The notes under the pieces: generated by a model
Told to the model about the DNA's origin: nothing
The model's input: the letters and a program-made list of their open reading frames with translations, nothing else
The model's database searches: none
Position numbers and translations under genes: made by a program
Origin: Patescibacteria group bacterium
GTDB lineage: Bacteria > Patescibacteriota > Minisyncoccia > Phycocordibacterales > UBA1006
Length of the DNA: 27,820 bases
Reading direction: 5' to 3'
NCBI GenBank assembly: GCA_020428615.1
Contig: JAGQMO010000015.1
Location: 1-27,820 of the forward strand
Shown: positions 8,661 through 16,577 of the stretch, one piece after another
Numbering within the stretch: the first letter of the stretch is position 1
Layout of the letters: the number at the start of each line of letters is the position of its first letter

Positions 8661-9725
8661 ATGGCAAATAGGCAGTTGTTCAGAACAATTCTTTTACAAA
8701 CACTCTATGAGTGGGACATGCGCGGATATCGAAATGACATGATCCCGTCTTATTTGGAATATGTGCTTCAATCTTTTAATGATGGAGCACAAGATGCAAT
8801 GTCCGAACTATCAGGAATCCTTGAGGAGGTGGCAAAAAAACGAAATGTGATTGATGAAATTATTGAGAAAGCCGCACCTGATTGGCCTCTTGATAAGATT
8901 GCACTCACTGACCGTAATGTACTTCGTCTTGGATTGTACGAACTTCTTTTTGGAGATCACGATTCAGTACCTCCAAAGGTTGCTATCAATGAAGCAGTTG
9001 AGTTGGCGAAACGTTTTGGTGGACCCAAGAGTAATAAATTTGTGAACGGTATTTTGGGTGCAGTGTATCGGGAAATTGGAGAACCTGGAAAAGACCAAAT
9101 CACAAAACCAAAAATCCCAGAGGTTGATTACGAAGATATGCCAGTTGATCAAAAAGGATCAGCTGTTATTTACAGTGTTGATGAACAGGGAATCGTACGT
9201 ATTGGTATGGTACACGATGTATTTGGTTACTGGACGTTGTCGAAAGGAACTATTGAAGAAGGTGAAGATGTTAGACAAGGTACGGTGCGTGTGATTAAAG
9301 AAAAAACCAACTGGTTCATTACCCTTAAGGAAGAACTTGGCAACAATGAGTACATTGCGTATCATCCTGAGCGAGGTCCTGTACGTAAAAACGTTGTGTA
9401 CTTTTTGGCAGAATCGGCATACACGCAACCACAGCTTGAAGAAGACCCGGGAGGTATTGATGACATTCGTTGGTTTGAACTTGATGAAATTACTGATTTG
9501 AATATGTACGAGGACGTGTCACAAATGCTCATTAAATCAATCGGACTCATTGCCACATTAACTGGTACGTCAATTGGAACTGAAATTCCTAGTGATGCGC
9601 GTGACTCCCAACCTGATCTCTCGTCAATGAAAGTTTCTGAATTAAAGGAACTCGCAAAAGAGCGTGGGATAACAGGTTACACTACGCTGAAAAAAGCCGA
9701 ACTCGTAGAACTCCTCTCTGTATAA
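8661..9725 (+). CDS. nusB: NusB fused to a degenerate NUDIX domain and a Rho_N/SAP-like tail, 354 aa
   Basis: Residues 1-142 form a complete NusB, the rRNA transcription antitermination factor that binds boxA RNA with S10. Family signs are LLQTLYEWDMR at the start and VAINEAVELAKRFGGPKSNKFVNGILGAV at the end. Residues about 165-310 are NUDIX-like (SAVIYSVDEQG, FGYWTLSKGTIEEGE). The Nudix box GX5EX7REUXEEXGU reads G196, E202, R210, then V211 and K215 in place of two catalytic glutamates and N217 in place of glycine; only E214 of the catalytic cluster remains. This suggests a binding rather than a hydrolase role. Residues about 325-354 (MKVSELKELAKERG, LKKAELVELL) resemble a Rho N-terminal or SAP-type helical nucleic-acid-binding fold. 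Ordinary NusB is about 140 residues. rnc follows six nt after the stop. Confidence 0.85.
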   Translation: MANRQLFRTILLQTLYEWDMRGYRNDMIPSYLEYVLQSFNDGAQDAMSELSGILEEVAKKRNVIDEIIEKAAPDWPLDKIALTDRNVLRLGLYELLFGDHDSVPPKVAINEAVELAKRFGGPKSNKFVNGILGAVYREIGEPGKDQITKPKIPEVDYEDMPVDQKGSAVIYSVDEQGIVRIGMVHDVFGYWTLSKGTIEEGEDVRQGTVRVIKEKTNWFITLKEELGNNEYIAYHPERGPVRKNVVYFLAESAYTQPQLEEDPGGIDDIRWFELDEITDLNMYEDVSQMLIKSIGLIATLTGTSIGTEIPSDARDSQPDLSSMKVSELKELAKERGITGYTTLKKAELVELLSV

Positions 9726-9731
9726 ATTGAT

Positions 9732-10427
9732 ATGGAAAAATACCTCACATTTGAAAATAATATTGGACTGAGTTTCAACAACAAACAACTGTTGCAACAA
9801 GCGTTCATTCATCGTTCCTATATTAACGAACACAAGGGAACAGAGTTAGAGCATAACGAACGGTTGGAATTTTTAGGAGATGCGGTGTTGGAACTTGTCG
9901 TAACTGATTTTCTCTTTAATGAATATTCGGCTGCTGAAGGACGATTAACTGCCTATCGTTCAGCATTGGTCAGAACCGAAAGTATTTCTGCTGCTGCACG
10001 TAGTATGGGGATGAATGATCTCCTTATGCTCTCAAAAGGTGAATCTCGAGACGAAGGCAAAGCTCGTGATTACATTCTTGCAAATACTTTTGAAGCGTTT
10101 GTGGGTGCAGTGTACCTTGATCAAGGATACGAAGCTGCTCGCAAGGTTATTACAGAAACATTGCTTCCAAACATTCAACAAATCATTGATGAAGGGACAT
10201 GGCGGGATGCAAAGTCGTTTGTACAAGAGAAAGCACAAGAAGTCTATGCGCAAACCCCTGATTATCGTTTGGTTTCTTCAGATGGCCCTGATCATGACAA
10301 AGAATTTGTAATGGCGATTTACTTTGGCAACAAGAAAATTGCAGAGGGAACAGGAAATAGTAAACAAAAAGCACAGCAAGACGCTGCACAACATGCTATT
10401 ACACAAGAAGGGTGGGATGATGAATAA
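9732..10427 (+). CDS. rnc: Ribonuclease III, 231 aa
   Basis: A double-strand-specific endonuclease that processes rRNA precursors and structured RNAs. The catalytic domain has the signature NERLEFLGDAVLELVVTDFL and the second acidic cluster in FEAFVGAVYLDQGYE. The C-terminal double-stranded-RNA-binding domain (about residues 155-228) ends with SKQKAQQDAAQHAI. Length is normal. The gene begins six nt after the nusB-fusion stop, so the two rRNA-related genes are probably cotranscribed. A TATAAA sequence five nt before the ATG could also give a leaderless transcript of its own. No Shine-Dalgarno is present. Confidence 0.95.
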   Translation: MEKYLTFENNIGLSFNNKQLLQQAFIHRSYINEHKGTELEHNERLEFLGDAVLELVVTDFLFNEYSAAEGRLTAYRSALVRTESISAAARSMGMNDLLMLSKGESRDEGKARDYILANTFEAFVGAVYLDQGYEAARKVITETLLPNIQQIIDEGTWRDAKSFVQEKAQEVYAQTPDYRLVSSDGPDHDKEFVMAIYFGNKKIAEGTGNSKQKAQQDAAQHAITQEGWDDE

Positions 10428-10437
10428 CAGTTTGATG

Positions 10438-10446
10438 TGTTATAAT
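10438..10446 (+). promoter_or_regulatory. smc extended -10 promoter
   Basis: TGT followed by TATAAT (10441-10446), 14 nt before the smc ATG, so the leader is about 7 nt. It lies just after the rnc stop codon. Confidence 0.55.
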
Positions 10447-10460
10447 TATCCCATACGCGT

Positions 10461-12707
10461 ATGCATCTCAAGAGCCTCGAACTCAATGGATTTAAATCAT
10501 TCGCCAACAAGAGCGAATTTGTTTTTGACGTTCCTATTATTGCTATTGTGGGACCAAACGGATCTGGGAAATCGAATGTAGTTGAAGCTATTCGCTTTGT
10601 TCTTGGTGAGCAGTCAGTAAAATCGATGCGTGGAAAGACGGGTTCAGATTTGATTTTCAAGGGATCAAAAGAAGTCCCTAAAATGTCTCGCGCTTCTGTA
10701 ACGATTACCTTTGATAATACAGATCGCGTTTTTCACATTCACCAAGACAACAACCAACGCATCAATGTTGATTTCGATGAGGTATCCATTAGTCGTGAGG
10801 TGTATAGTGACGGTTCAAATACCTATCTGATTAACGGAGCTGAAGTGCGTATGAGAGATGTGCACGAACTTATTGCTTCGGTCAACATTGGTTCTTCTGG
10901 TCACCATATTATCTCGCAAGGTGAAGCTGATCGTTATTTAAATGCAAATGTCAAAGATCGCCGTGAGCTGATTGAAGAAGCACTTGGACTCAAGGTCTAC
11001 CAGTACCGCATAAAGGAATCAGAACGAAAGCTTAAACGTGCTGAAGATAATGTTCGCGAAACAGAATTATTACGGCGTGAACTCGCTCCTCATTTACGCT
11101 TTCTTAAAAAACAAGTTGAAAAAATAGAAAAGGCGAAAGAATTACGAACAGAATTAGAAGAACGTTACCAATTATATTTTGCTCAAGAAGATTATTTAAT
11201 AAAGAAACTTGGGAGCGAACTTGATGAAGAACGTGCGCAAGTTCAAACTGAATATGATACGGTGCAAGGGTTTCTCAATACGCATCAACCCCATACACAG
11301 GATACAAAAACGTACCAAGAGGAAACTGATATTACCACTAAACAAAAAGAGCTTGAAACGAATAACCAAGAGGTGCTCACATTACGACAAGAACTCGGAA
11401 GTATCGAAGGAATGATAACTCTTCTAAATAAACAAAAGAAGGGGGTACCTGATACTGAACAACATGCTGGTTTTTCTTTCAAAAAAGTTAGAGCTTTTTT
11501 GATGGATCTTGTCGGACGAATTGATAAACTCGATACACGCAATGTGTCCGATGTCGTTTCGGTTCTTGCTGATATGAAACGAGAAATGGAATCATTTGTT
11601 CACACTGAACACGATGATACATCCTTCAAAGATGATGTTGAAATGAATAACCTTGAGCGTAAACGAGAAGAAGTAACTGCGCACATTGATCGGCTTGGTT
11701 CAGAACAGCGCACACTTCAAGACGAGATACGAGAACTTGAACGGATACTAGAAGAAAAACGTACGAGCGAACGTGAATCGGAACGCCAGTACTATGAGTA
11801 TCTTGCAAACAAGAAAGAACTTGATGGTCGGCGCACGCTGATTGCCAGTCGAGATGAATCACTCGGCGTTCGCATGCAAGCATATCAAGAAGAACAAGAA
11901 GAAGCAAAAGTGCTCATTGGTGACTTGGTTGATTACCAGACGATGAAGGTAGCAAACAAGGAATCCATCACTTCTCAACAACAAGAACACATGCGCCGTG
12001 AGATTGAACGTATGAAAATTCGTTTAGAAGATATGGGTGGTGGTTCAGGAGTTGAAGTAACCAAAGAGTATGAAGAAACGCTTGAACGAGATCAATTTCT
12101 CGAGAAAGAAATCACCGATATTACTACCTCTATTGAATCACTCAATGCTATTATTGCAGAATTGAAATCCTCGCTTGATACTCGCTTTCAAACAGGGGTA
12201 AAGAAAATCAATCAACAATTTGATCATTTCTTTAAACTCATGTTTGGAGGAGGGAAGGCAGAACTCGATCACGTACTCGTACAAAAACGAAAGAAGAGAA
12301 CAGAAGATGAAGACCTTGAATTGCCTGATGAGGACGATAACGAAGAAAAAGAATACGGAATTGATATAAAGGTACAGCTACCCCGAAAGAAAGTATCTGA
12401 CCTTGATATGCTCTCAGGAGGAGAACGATCTCTCACATCAATTGCGCTCCTCTTTGCCCTGTCACAGGTGAATCCACCACCGTTCCTTGTGCTCGATGAA
12501 ACGGACGCTGCACTTGATGAGGCAAACAGTCAAAAGTATGGTGATATGATTGAATCGCTCTCGAAATATTCGCAACTCGTTTTAGTAACCCATAATCGCG
12601 AAACGATGAGTCGAGCGCAGACGTTGTTTGGAGTAACGCTCGGAAGGGGAGATGCTTCAACGATGCTTTCGTTGCGTCTCGAAGATGCAACAAAATATGC
12701 AAAATAA
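10461..12707 (+). CDS. smc: Short SMC-family chromosome-condensation ATPase, 748 aa, without a recognisable hinge
   Basis: SMC dimers organise and segregate chromosomes. The N-terminal head has Walker A GPNGSGKS (residues 31-38) and the R-loop region VKSMRGKTGSDLIF. The C-terminal head has the ABC signature LSGGE (651-655) and Walker B FLVLDETDAALDEAN (675 onward), the SMC form rather than the RecN or RecF form. Between them lie only about 450 residues of mostly coiled coil. Canonical bacterial SMCs have about 1150-1200 residues with a roughly 150-residue globular hinge; here the middle (GFSFKKVRAFLMDLVGRIDK, around residue 340) is short and shows no glycine-rich hinge motif. An acidic insert (RTEDEDLELPDEDDNEEKE) precedes the C-terminal head. 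Start ATG 10461 is supported by the promoter just upstream and by the typical MHLKSLELNGFKSF. Confidence 0.88.
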   Translation: MHLKSLELNGFKSFANKSEFVFDVPIIAIVGPNGSGKSNVVEAIRFVLGEQSVKSMRGKTGSDLIFKGSKEVPKMSRASVTITFDNTDRVFHIHQDNNQRINVDFDEVSISREVYSDGSNTYLINGAEVRMRDVHELIASVNIGSSGHHIISQGEADRYLNANVKDRRELIEEALGLKVYQYRIKESERKLKRAEDNVRETELLRRELAPHLRFLKKQVEKIEKAKELRTELEERYQLYFAQEDYLIKKLGSELDEERAQVQTEYDTVQGFLNTHQPHTQDTKTYQEETDITTKQKELETNNQEVLTLRQELGSIEGMITLLNKQKKGVPDTEQHAGFSFKKVRAFLMDLVGRIDKLDTRNVSDVVSVLADMKREMESFVHTEHDDTSFKDDVEMNNLERKREEVTAHIDRLGSEQRTLQDEIRELERILEEKRTSERESERQYYEYLANKKELDGRRTLIASRDESLGVRMQAYQEEQEEAKVLIGDLVDYQTMKVANKESITSQQQEHMRREIERMKIRLEDMGGGSGVEVTKEYEETLERDQFLEKEITDITTSIESLNAIIAELKSSLDTRFQTGVKKINQQFDHFFKLMFGGGKAELDHVLVQKRKKRTEDEDLELPDEDDNEEKEYGIDIKVQLPRKKVSDLDMLSGGERSLTSIALLFALSQVNPPPFLVLDETDAALDEANSQKYGDMIESLSKYSQLVLVTHNRETMSRAQTLFGVTLGRGDASTMLSLRLEDATKYAK

Positions 12708-12736
12708 AAAATCAATCGTTGAACGATTGATTTTTT
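12706..12736. terminator. Bidirectional terminator between smc and the carboxypeptidase gene
   Basis: Hairpin of A6-TCAATCGTT and its complement around a tight loop, flanked by T6 in both directions. It overlaps both stop codons (smc 12705-12707, minus-strand gene 12735-12737). Confidence 0.88.
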
Positions 12737-13730
12737 ATAAATACGCCACGTATCGTTTCAAATATTCGAGAATGTTTCGCGTATCCTGTTCTCTCGTATC
12801 AGACTGCAGTATGACCACCGCGATGTTTTTGATCTGGTCATTAGCTAATTTGATTTGATAGTATCCAATACTCGTTTGTCGTGCTGCGTTGGTGTATCCT
12901 GTTTTTCCACCTCTGAACTCTTCGAAACTGGACGCTTTGTTGATATTGGTCCACACGTAATTTCCGTTTTCTTTGAATGAGAGTCGTGAAATATCAATAA
13001 TTTGAGGATAGTCATCTCTGACTGCTCGCATCATCGTAAAAAGGTCTCGAGCCGTTGATGTATTTCCTTTTGAAAGCCCGGTCGGATCTTCAAAATGAGT
13101 GTCATGCATCCCGATCCGTTCGACCTCTATTTTCATGCTTCTGATAAAACTATCTCGATCTCGTTGTTGTGCGATAATTTCAGCTGCATCGTTTGAAGAT
13201 ACCAAAAGAAGTGGATAGAGGAGTTCGCGAATGGTGAAACTGTCGCCAACCTTAAAACCCGCCCGATTTCCTTCAACCGCCAATTTTGAAGTGGTAATTT
13301 CGGCAACCTCATTCGGATCAAAACTTTCCGCTGCTGTATATGCTGTCATGTATTTGGTAACTGAAGCGATGGGGTATTCGGTATACGGTTTCCGCTCAAA
13401 AATAACTTCACCAGTGTCGAGATCTCCCACCAGAAAACTGTCTGCTCGGATGTTCCCAAGTTTCTCAAGTTTTTGCAAAATGTAACGTGCGGGAACCGTA
13501 TTTTCAGGTTCTGCATTAAACGAGAAGAGTTCTCCGAGACTCGAGAGCGTACCACTCTCTGATTGTTTCGCGTCATTGTATACGAGTTTGTCTTGATTGG
13601 TTGTATAGAAAAGACGGTTATTGAGTTGTAGACCAAAGGTAATCGAAAACAAAGAAAAAGACCCGATGAGAAGCGCGAGTGCAAGTGCGATATGAGCTAT
13701 GCGATTTTCTCGAATTGATTGTTTTTTCAT
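12735..13730 (-). CDS. dacA: D-alanyl-D-alanine carboxypeptidase (serine peptidase S11), membrane-anchored, 331 aa
   Basis: It trims the terminal D-alanine from peptidoglycan stem peptides outside the membrane. The active-site triad of the S11 family is complete: SVTK (S123, K126), SSN (178-180) and KTG (276-278, in GGKTGYTNAA). A hydrophobic N-terminal segment (residues about 11-34) acts as signal anchor. The C-terminal amphipathic anchor domain of E. coli PBP5 is lacking. The start is fixed by a consensus promoter, TTGACA-17-TATAAT, whose -10 lies six nt before the ATG. The gene is monocistronic, lies between rnr and the shared smc terminator, and implies a peptidoglycan cell wall. The symbol is by family; dacB-type names are possible. 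Confidence 0.92.
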   Translation of the reverse strand: MKKQSIRENRIAHIALALALLIGSFSLFSITFGLQLNNRLFYTTNQDKLVYNDAKQSESGTLSSLGELFSFNAEPENTVPARYILQKLEKLGNIRADSFLVGDLDTGEVIFERKPYTEYPIASVTKYMTAYTAAESFDPNEVAEITTSKLAVEGNRAGFKVGDSFTIRELLYPLLLVSSNDAAEIIAQQRDRDSFIRSMKIEVERIGMHDTHFEDPTGLSKGNTSTARDLFTMMRAVRDDYPQIIDISRLSFKENGNYVWTNINKASSFEEFRGGKTGYTNAARQTSIGYYQIKLANDQIKNIAVVILQSDTREQDTRNILEYLKRYVAYL

Positions 13731-13736
13731 GATATT

Positions 13737-13765
13737 ATTATAGATATAATAATTTATACTGTCAA
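13737..13765 (-). promoter_or_regulatory. Perfect-consensus promoter of the carboxypeptidase gene
   Basis: TTGACA (13760-13765), exactly 17-nt spacer, TATAAT (13737-13742), then 6 nt to the ATG at 13730. This is the strongest sigma70-like promoter in the window, and the transcript should begin at the start codon. Confidence 0.85.
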
Positions 13766-13766
13766 A

Positions 13767-15737
13767 TTATTGTTTGCGAACCCTGCGCTCTGACTGGTGA
13801 CGCCTTCGTTCTTTTCGAGGAGAGCGAGGCGATGGTGCCGCTTGCGATATGCCGTCAATGACGAGTACATAATCAATGAGTCGTTTCTCAAGGTCAACTT
13901 GCTTGATTTTAATGTGAACAGGATCCCCAATTTTAAAGGTTTTTTTAGTCTTCTTTCCGATAATAATGCCGGTTTTTTCGTGATACTCCCACATATCGTT
14001 CCCAAGATCAAAGAGACGAATCATCCCCTCAGACAGCGATTCTGCCTCCGCAACAAACACGCCAAATCTACCCGCACCAGTCACAATGCCTTCAAACACA
14101 GTATCATGCTGTTGCTTGTTCATGTACTCTACTTGCTTCAATTTGATTGAATTTCGCTCTGCAGTAACAGCTTTTTGTTCTTGCTCGGAGCTGTGCCCGC
14201 ACAGTTGTTCGTACCATTCCTGCCCTTGGTCGAATGGCAACCCTTCGAGTGTGGCATGAAGGAGTCGGTGTGCCAACACATCAGGATATCGGCGAATAGG
14301 CGAGGTGAAATGGGTATAGTGTTCAAAGGCAAGACCAAAGTGCCCGATGTTGTTTGTTGTGTATACGGCTTTTTGCATTGAACGAACAATCACCGTTTGG
14401 AGAGTGTCGTACACTGGTTTCCCTTCGGCTTCTCTGATAATACGTTGCAATTCTTTCACCGGTATGATGCCGTCAACTAACTGTGTGTTGTAATCGAGCA
14501 GTTTTAAGAACGCTTGGAGTTTTTCCATACGATCGAGTTCAGGTCGTGCATGCACACGGTACACAAAGAATGGTGCTTTTTTCATGAAGGTTGCCACTCG
14601 ATTGTTGGCGAGGAGCATGAATTCTTCAATGAGCTTGTTGGTATCAATACGTTCTTTGACCCTAACACTCACCGGAGCGCCATCGGTGTCGAGAATAAAT
14701 TGTACCTCTCGTGTTTCAAAATTGAGCGCACCTTTTTTGTAACGCTCTTCTTCGTATATTTTTGCTAACCTGTTGAGTTCAGTGAGTTCGCGAACATATA
14801 GACCGTTTCCATTATCAATAATGTCTTGTGCTTCTTCGTAGGTATACCGTTTATCAGAGTGGATGATAGTACGCCCGAACCATTCGTTCATCACCTTGCC
14901 GTTCTGTGGGTCTATTTCAAACAGTGCAGAAAATGCCAATTTATCTTCGTTTGGTCTGATCGAACACAATCCATTTGAGAGAGCTTCTGGCAACATAGGA
15001 ATTGTGCGATCAACGAGATATACAGATGTTGTTCGTTTCTGAGCTTCTTGATCGAGAGCACTTCCCGGTGTTACGTAATGTGATACATCAGCAATGTGAA
15101 TACCGATTTCGTAGTGTCCATTATCAAGCACCTTGAAAGATAACGCATCATCAAAATCTTTTGCATCAGCAGGGTCAATGGTAAACGTCAATGTTCCTCT
15201 CATATCTTTCCGTGTTGTTATTTCGTGTTCGTTGATTCCGCTTGACTCCAATGCTTCAGCTTCGTGTTCGACTGCGGGAGGGAACGCATAATCAAACCCT
15301 TGTTCTAACGCAATACTCTTCATGTGGGCATCGTTTGAATCAGGTTTTCCGAGATTTTTGATTACTTTCCCGATGAGTTGTGGTGCATACTCAACAATCT
15401 CTACAAAGACCTGCTCGCCGACCTGTCCACCATTAACGTACTGTGTCGGTACAGTGATTTCAGGGATTTTAAAATTATCAGGATGAACGACAAAATGTGC
15501 TCCTTGTTGTTTGAGAATTCCGGCAAACCCAGCTTGAGCACGTTGGATGATATCTGTGATTTCACCTTCTTTTTTATCTTTGTTTGTAATACGTACCCGA
15601 ACAATATCTTTATGGAGCGCTGAACGGTGCAGATGAGGCGGAATTTCTATCACATCGCCTGTATCTTGATTGGTGATGTATGCAATACCGTTCTTTCCAA
15701 GAGAGTAAACACCCTCAAATGTGGTTGTTGTGTTCAT
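13767..15737 (-). CDS. rnr: Ribonuclease R (RNB-family 3'-5' exoribonuclease), 656 aa
   Basis: A processive 3'-5' exonuclease that degrades structured RNA and, with tmRNA and SmpB, non-stop mRNAs. Cold-shock-like RNA-binding domains occupy the N-terminus. The RNB catalytic domain carries DPADAKDFDDALS (near residue 187), whose aspartates bind magnesium, then HIADVSHYV and FTSPIRRYPD. A C-terminal S1 domain (GRFGVFVAEAESLSEGMI) follows, then a basic tail (SPRSPRKERRRHQSERRVRK) like that of RNase R in other bacteria. It is shorter than the E. coli protein (about 810) because the N-terminal extension is missing. An extended -10 (TGA-TATACT) lies 15 nt before the ATG. The gene is divergent from rpsP. 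Confidence 0.95.
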   Translation of the reverse strand: MNTTTTFEGVYSLGKNGIAYITNQDTGDVIEIPPHLHRSALHKDIVRVRITNKDKKEGEITDIIQRAQAGFAGILKQQGAHFVVHPDNFKIPEITVPTQYVNGGQVGEQVFVEIVEYAPQLIGKVIKNLGKPDSNDAHMKSIALEQGFDYAFPPAVEHEAEALESSGINEHEITTRKDMRGTLTFTIDPADAKDFDDALSFKVLDNGHYEIGIHIADVSHYVTPGSALDQEAQKRTTSVYLVDRTIPMLPEALSNGLCSIRPNEDKLAFSALFEIDPQNGKVMNEWFGRTIIHSDKRYTYEEAQDIIDNGNGLYVRELTELNRLAKIYEEERYKKGALNFETREVQFILDTDGAPVSVRVKERIDTNKLIEEFMLLANNRVATFMKKAPFFVYRVHARPELDRMEKLQAFLKLLDYNTQLVDGIIPVKELQRIIREAEGKPVYDTLQTVIVRSMQKAVYTTNNIGHFGLAFEHYTHFTSPIRRYPDVLAHRLLHATLEGLPFDQGQEWYEQLCGHSSEQEQKAVTAERNSIKLKQVEYMNKQQHDTVFEGIVTGAGRFGVFVAEAESLSEGMIRLFDLGNDMWEYHEKTGIIIGKKTKKTFKIGDPVHIKIKQVDLEKRLIDYVLVIDGISQAAPSPRSPRKERRRHQSERRVRKQ

Positions 15738-15752
15738 AGTAATGATACTGCG

Positions 15753-15761
15753 AGTATATCA
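15753..15761 (-). promoter_or_regulatory. rnr extended -10 promoter
   Basis: TGA followed by TATACT on the minus strand, 15 nt before the ATG, so a leader of about 8 nt. Confidence 0.5.
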
Positions 15762-15791
15762 CGGATTTTCTTTTACAGTGGCTGAATATTC

Positions 15792-15819
15792 TTGCCTAAA
15801 AATAATATTTTGATAGTAT
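15792..15819 (+). promoter_or_regulatory. rpsP promoter
   Basis: -35 TTGCCT (15792-15797), 16-nt spacer ending in TGA, -10 TAGTAT (15814-15819), 9 nt to the ATG. Confidence 0.55.
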
Positions 15820-15828
15820 CAAGCCCAT

Positions 15829-16371
15829 ATGTTAATGATGAGATTACAACGAATCGGACGGCGAAATGAGGCACACTTCAAAATTGTCGTTATTGAAAAA
15901 ACCAAAGGTCCAAAATCCCAAAAGTATGTGGATATTATCGGGTCATACAATCCAAAAGCAGGTACTGTTCTCGTAGATGAATCTGCTGTAAAAGATTGGC
16001 TTGCAAAAGGAGTTCAACCTTCAGATACGGTATTAAACATGCTCGTAGAAAAAGGTTTGGTAGAAGGACAAAAGAAAAACGTTCTCCCAAAGAAATCTCC
16101 TACAAAAAAGCGTAAAGCCCCTCTAGAAGAACCAAAGAAAGAAGAAGCTCCAACAGCAGAGCAAGAAGTTCAAGCAGAGACTACTCATTCTGATGATGCT
16201 GAATCAGCAGCTGTCGCTGAAGAAGAAGTTTCACCAGAAGCATCATCTGCAAGCGAAGAAGTTACCGAAACAGCTCCTGAACCAGCACAGGAAGAAACAT
16301 CAGAACCTGCTCCAGAGCCGACAGAGCAAGCAGAAGAATCATCTGATACTGAAGAAAAAACCGAAGCATAA
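15829..16371 (+). CDS. rpsP: 30S ribosomal protein S16 with a long acidic C-terminal tail, 180 aa
   Basis: A small-subunit assembly protein. Residues 1-80 are S16: RLQRIGRRNEAHFKIVVIEK, then YNPKAGTVLVDESAVKDWLAKG and an LNMLVEKGLV block close to the family pattern. Normal S16 has about 80-90 residues. Here a basic linker (PKKSPTKKRKAP) is followed by about 85 residues almost entirely of E, A, P, S, T and D, predicted disordered and strongly negative. Other ribosomal proteins with such tails are known, but the role of this one is unknown. The start ATG 15829 lies nine nt after the -10 box; ATGs at 15835 and 15838 are less likely because the family begins ML. Confidence 0.92.
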   Translation: MLMMRLQRIGRRNEAHFKIVVIEKTKGPKSQKYVDIIGSYNPKAGTVLVDESAVKDWLAKGVQPSDTVLNMLVEKGLVEGQKKNVLPKKSPTKKRKAPLEEPKKEEAPTAEQEVQAETTHSDDAESAAVAEEEVSPEASSASEEVTETAPEPAQEETSEPAPEPTEQAEESSDTEEKTEA

Positions 16372-16387
16372 ACGTTGGTTTTTCTTT

Positions 16388-16415
16388 TTGAACCCTGTAT
16401 GAATTCTGCTATAAT
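16388..16415 (+). promoter_or_regulatory. Promoter of the structured RNA before secA
   Basis: -35 TTGAAC (16388-16393), 16-nt spacer ending in TGC (extended -10), -10 TATAAT (16410-16415). Transcription should start near 16421. Confidence 0.75.
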
Positions 16416-16420
16416 TGGCA

Positions 16421-16551
16421 GTGCACCTCTAGGCAGCCATCGTCTCCAGTGAGAGCCGGTGGCGGCACTCACATAGGATGATTCTTGGAGCTCGCACCCG
16501 CCGGCTCTCACTGGAGGTGAACAGCCCGCCTTTTTGGCGGACTGTTTTTTT
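16421..16551 (+). ncRNA. Unidentified structured small RNA, about 131 nt
   Basis: A strong promoter upstream and a strong terminator at the 3' end define an independent transcript between rpsP and secA. The core is a perfect 16-bp stem, CTCCAGTGAGAGCCGG (16444-16459) with its complement (16501-16516). A competing local hairpin uses the same left arm: GTGAG-a-GCCG-gtgg-CGGC-a-CTCAC (16449-16472). CACCTC (16424-16429) can also close onto GAGGTG (16514-16519). It is more GC-rich than its surroundings. It does not show the GGAA-tetraloop/AGCAG signature of SRP RNA, the T-box motif, or landmarks of RNase P RNA or 6S RNA. Function is unknown; position and stability suggest a conserved housekeeping or regulatory RNA. 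Confidence 0.75.
16522..16551 (+). terminator. Rho-independent terminator of the small RNA
   Basis: CAGCCCGCC pairs with GGCGGACTG (one C-A mismatch) around TTTTT, followed by seven T. Confidence 0.9.
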
Positions 16552-16561
16552 CATGTGTCTG

Positions 16562-16570
16562 TGGTACACT
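16562..16570 (+). promoter_or_regulatory. secA extended -10 promoter
   Basis: TGG followed by TACACT (16565-16570), 7 nt before the secA ATG. It lies after the small-RNA terminator, so secA has its own leaderless start. Confidence 0.55.
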
Positions 16571-16577
16571 CGACCTT

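Noticed and set aside
16421..16551. Small RNA before secA as SRP RNA or a T-box leader
   Set aside because: There is no GGAA tetraloop with the AGCAG bulge of SRP domain IV. There is no AGGGUGGNACCGCG antiterminator, and the downstream gene is not an aminoacyl-tRNA synthetase or amino-acid gene.
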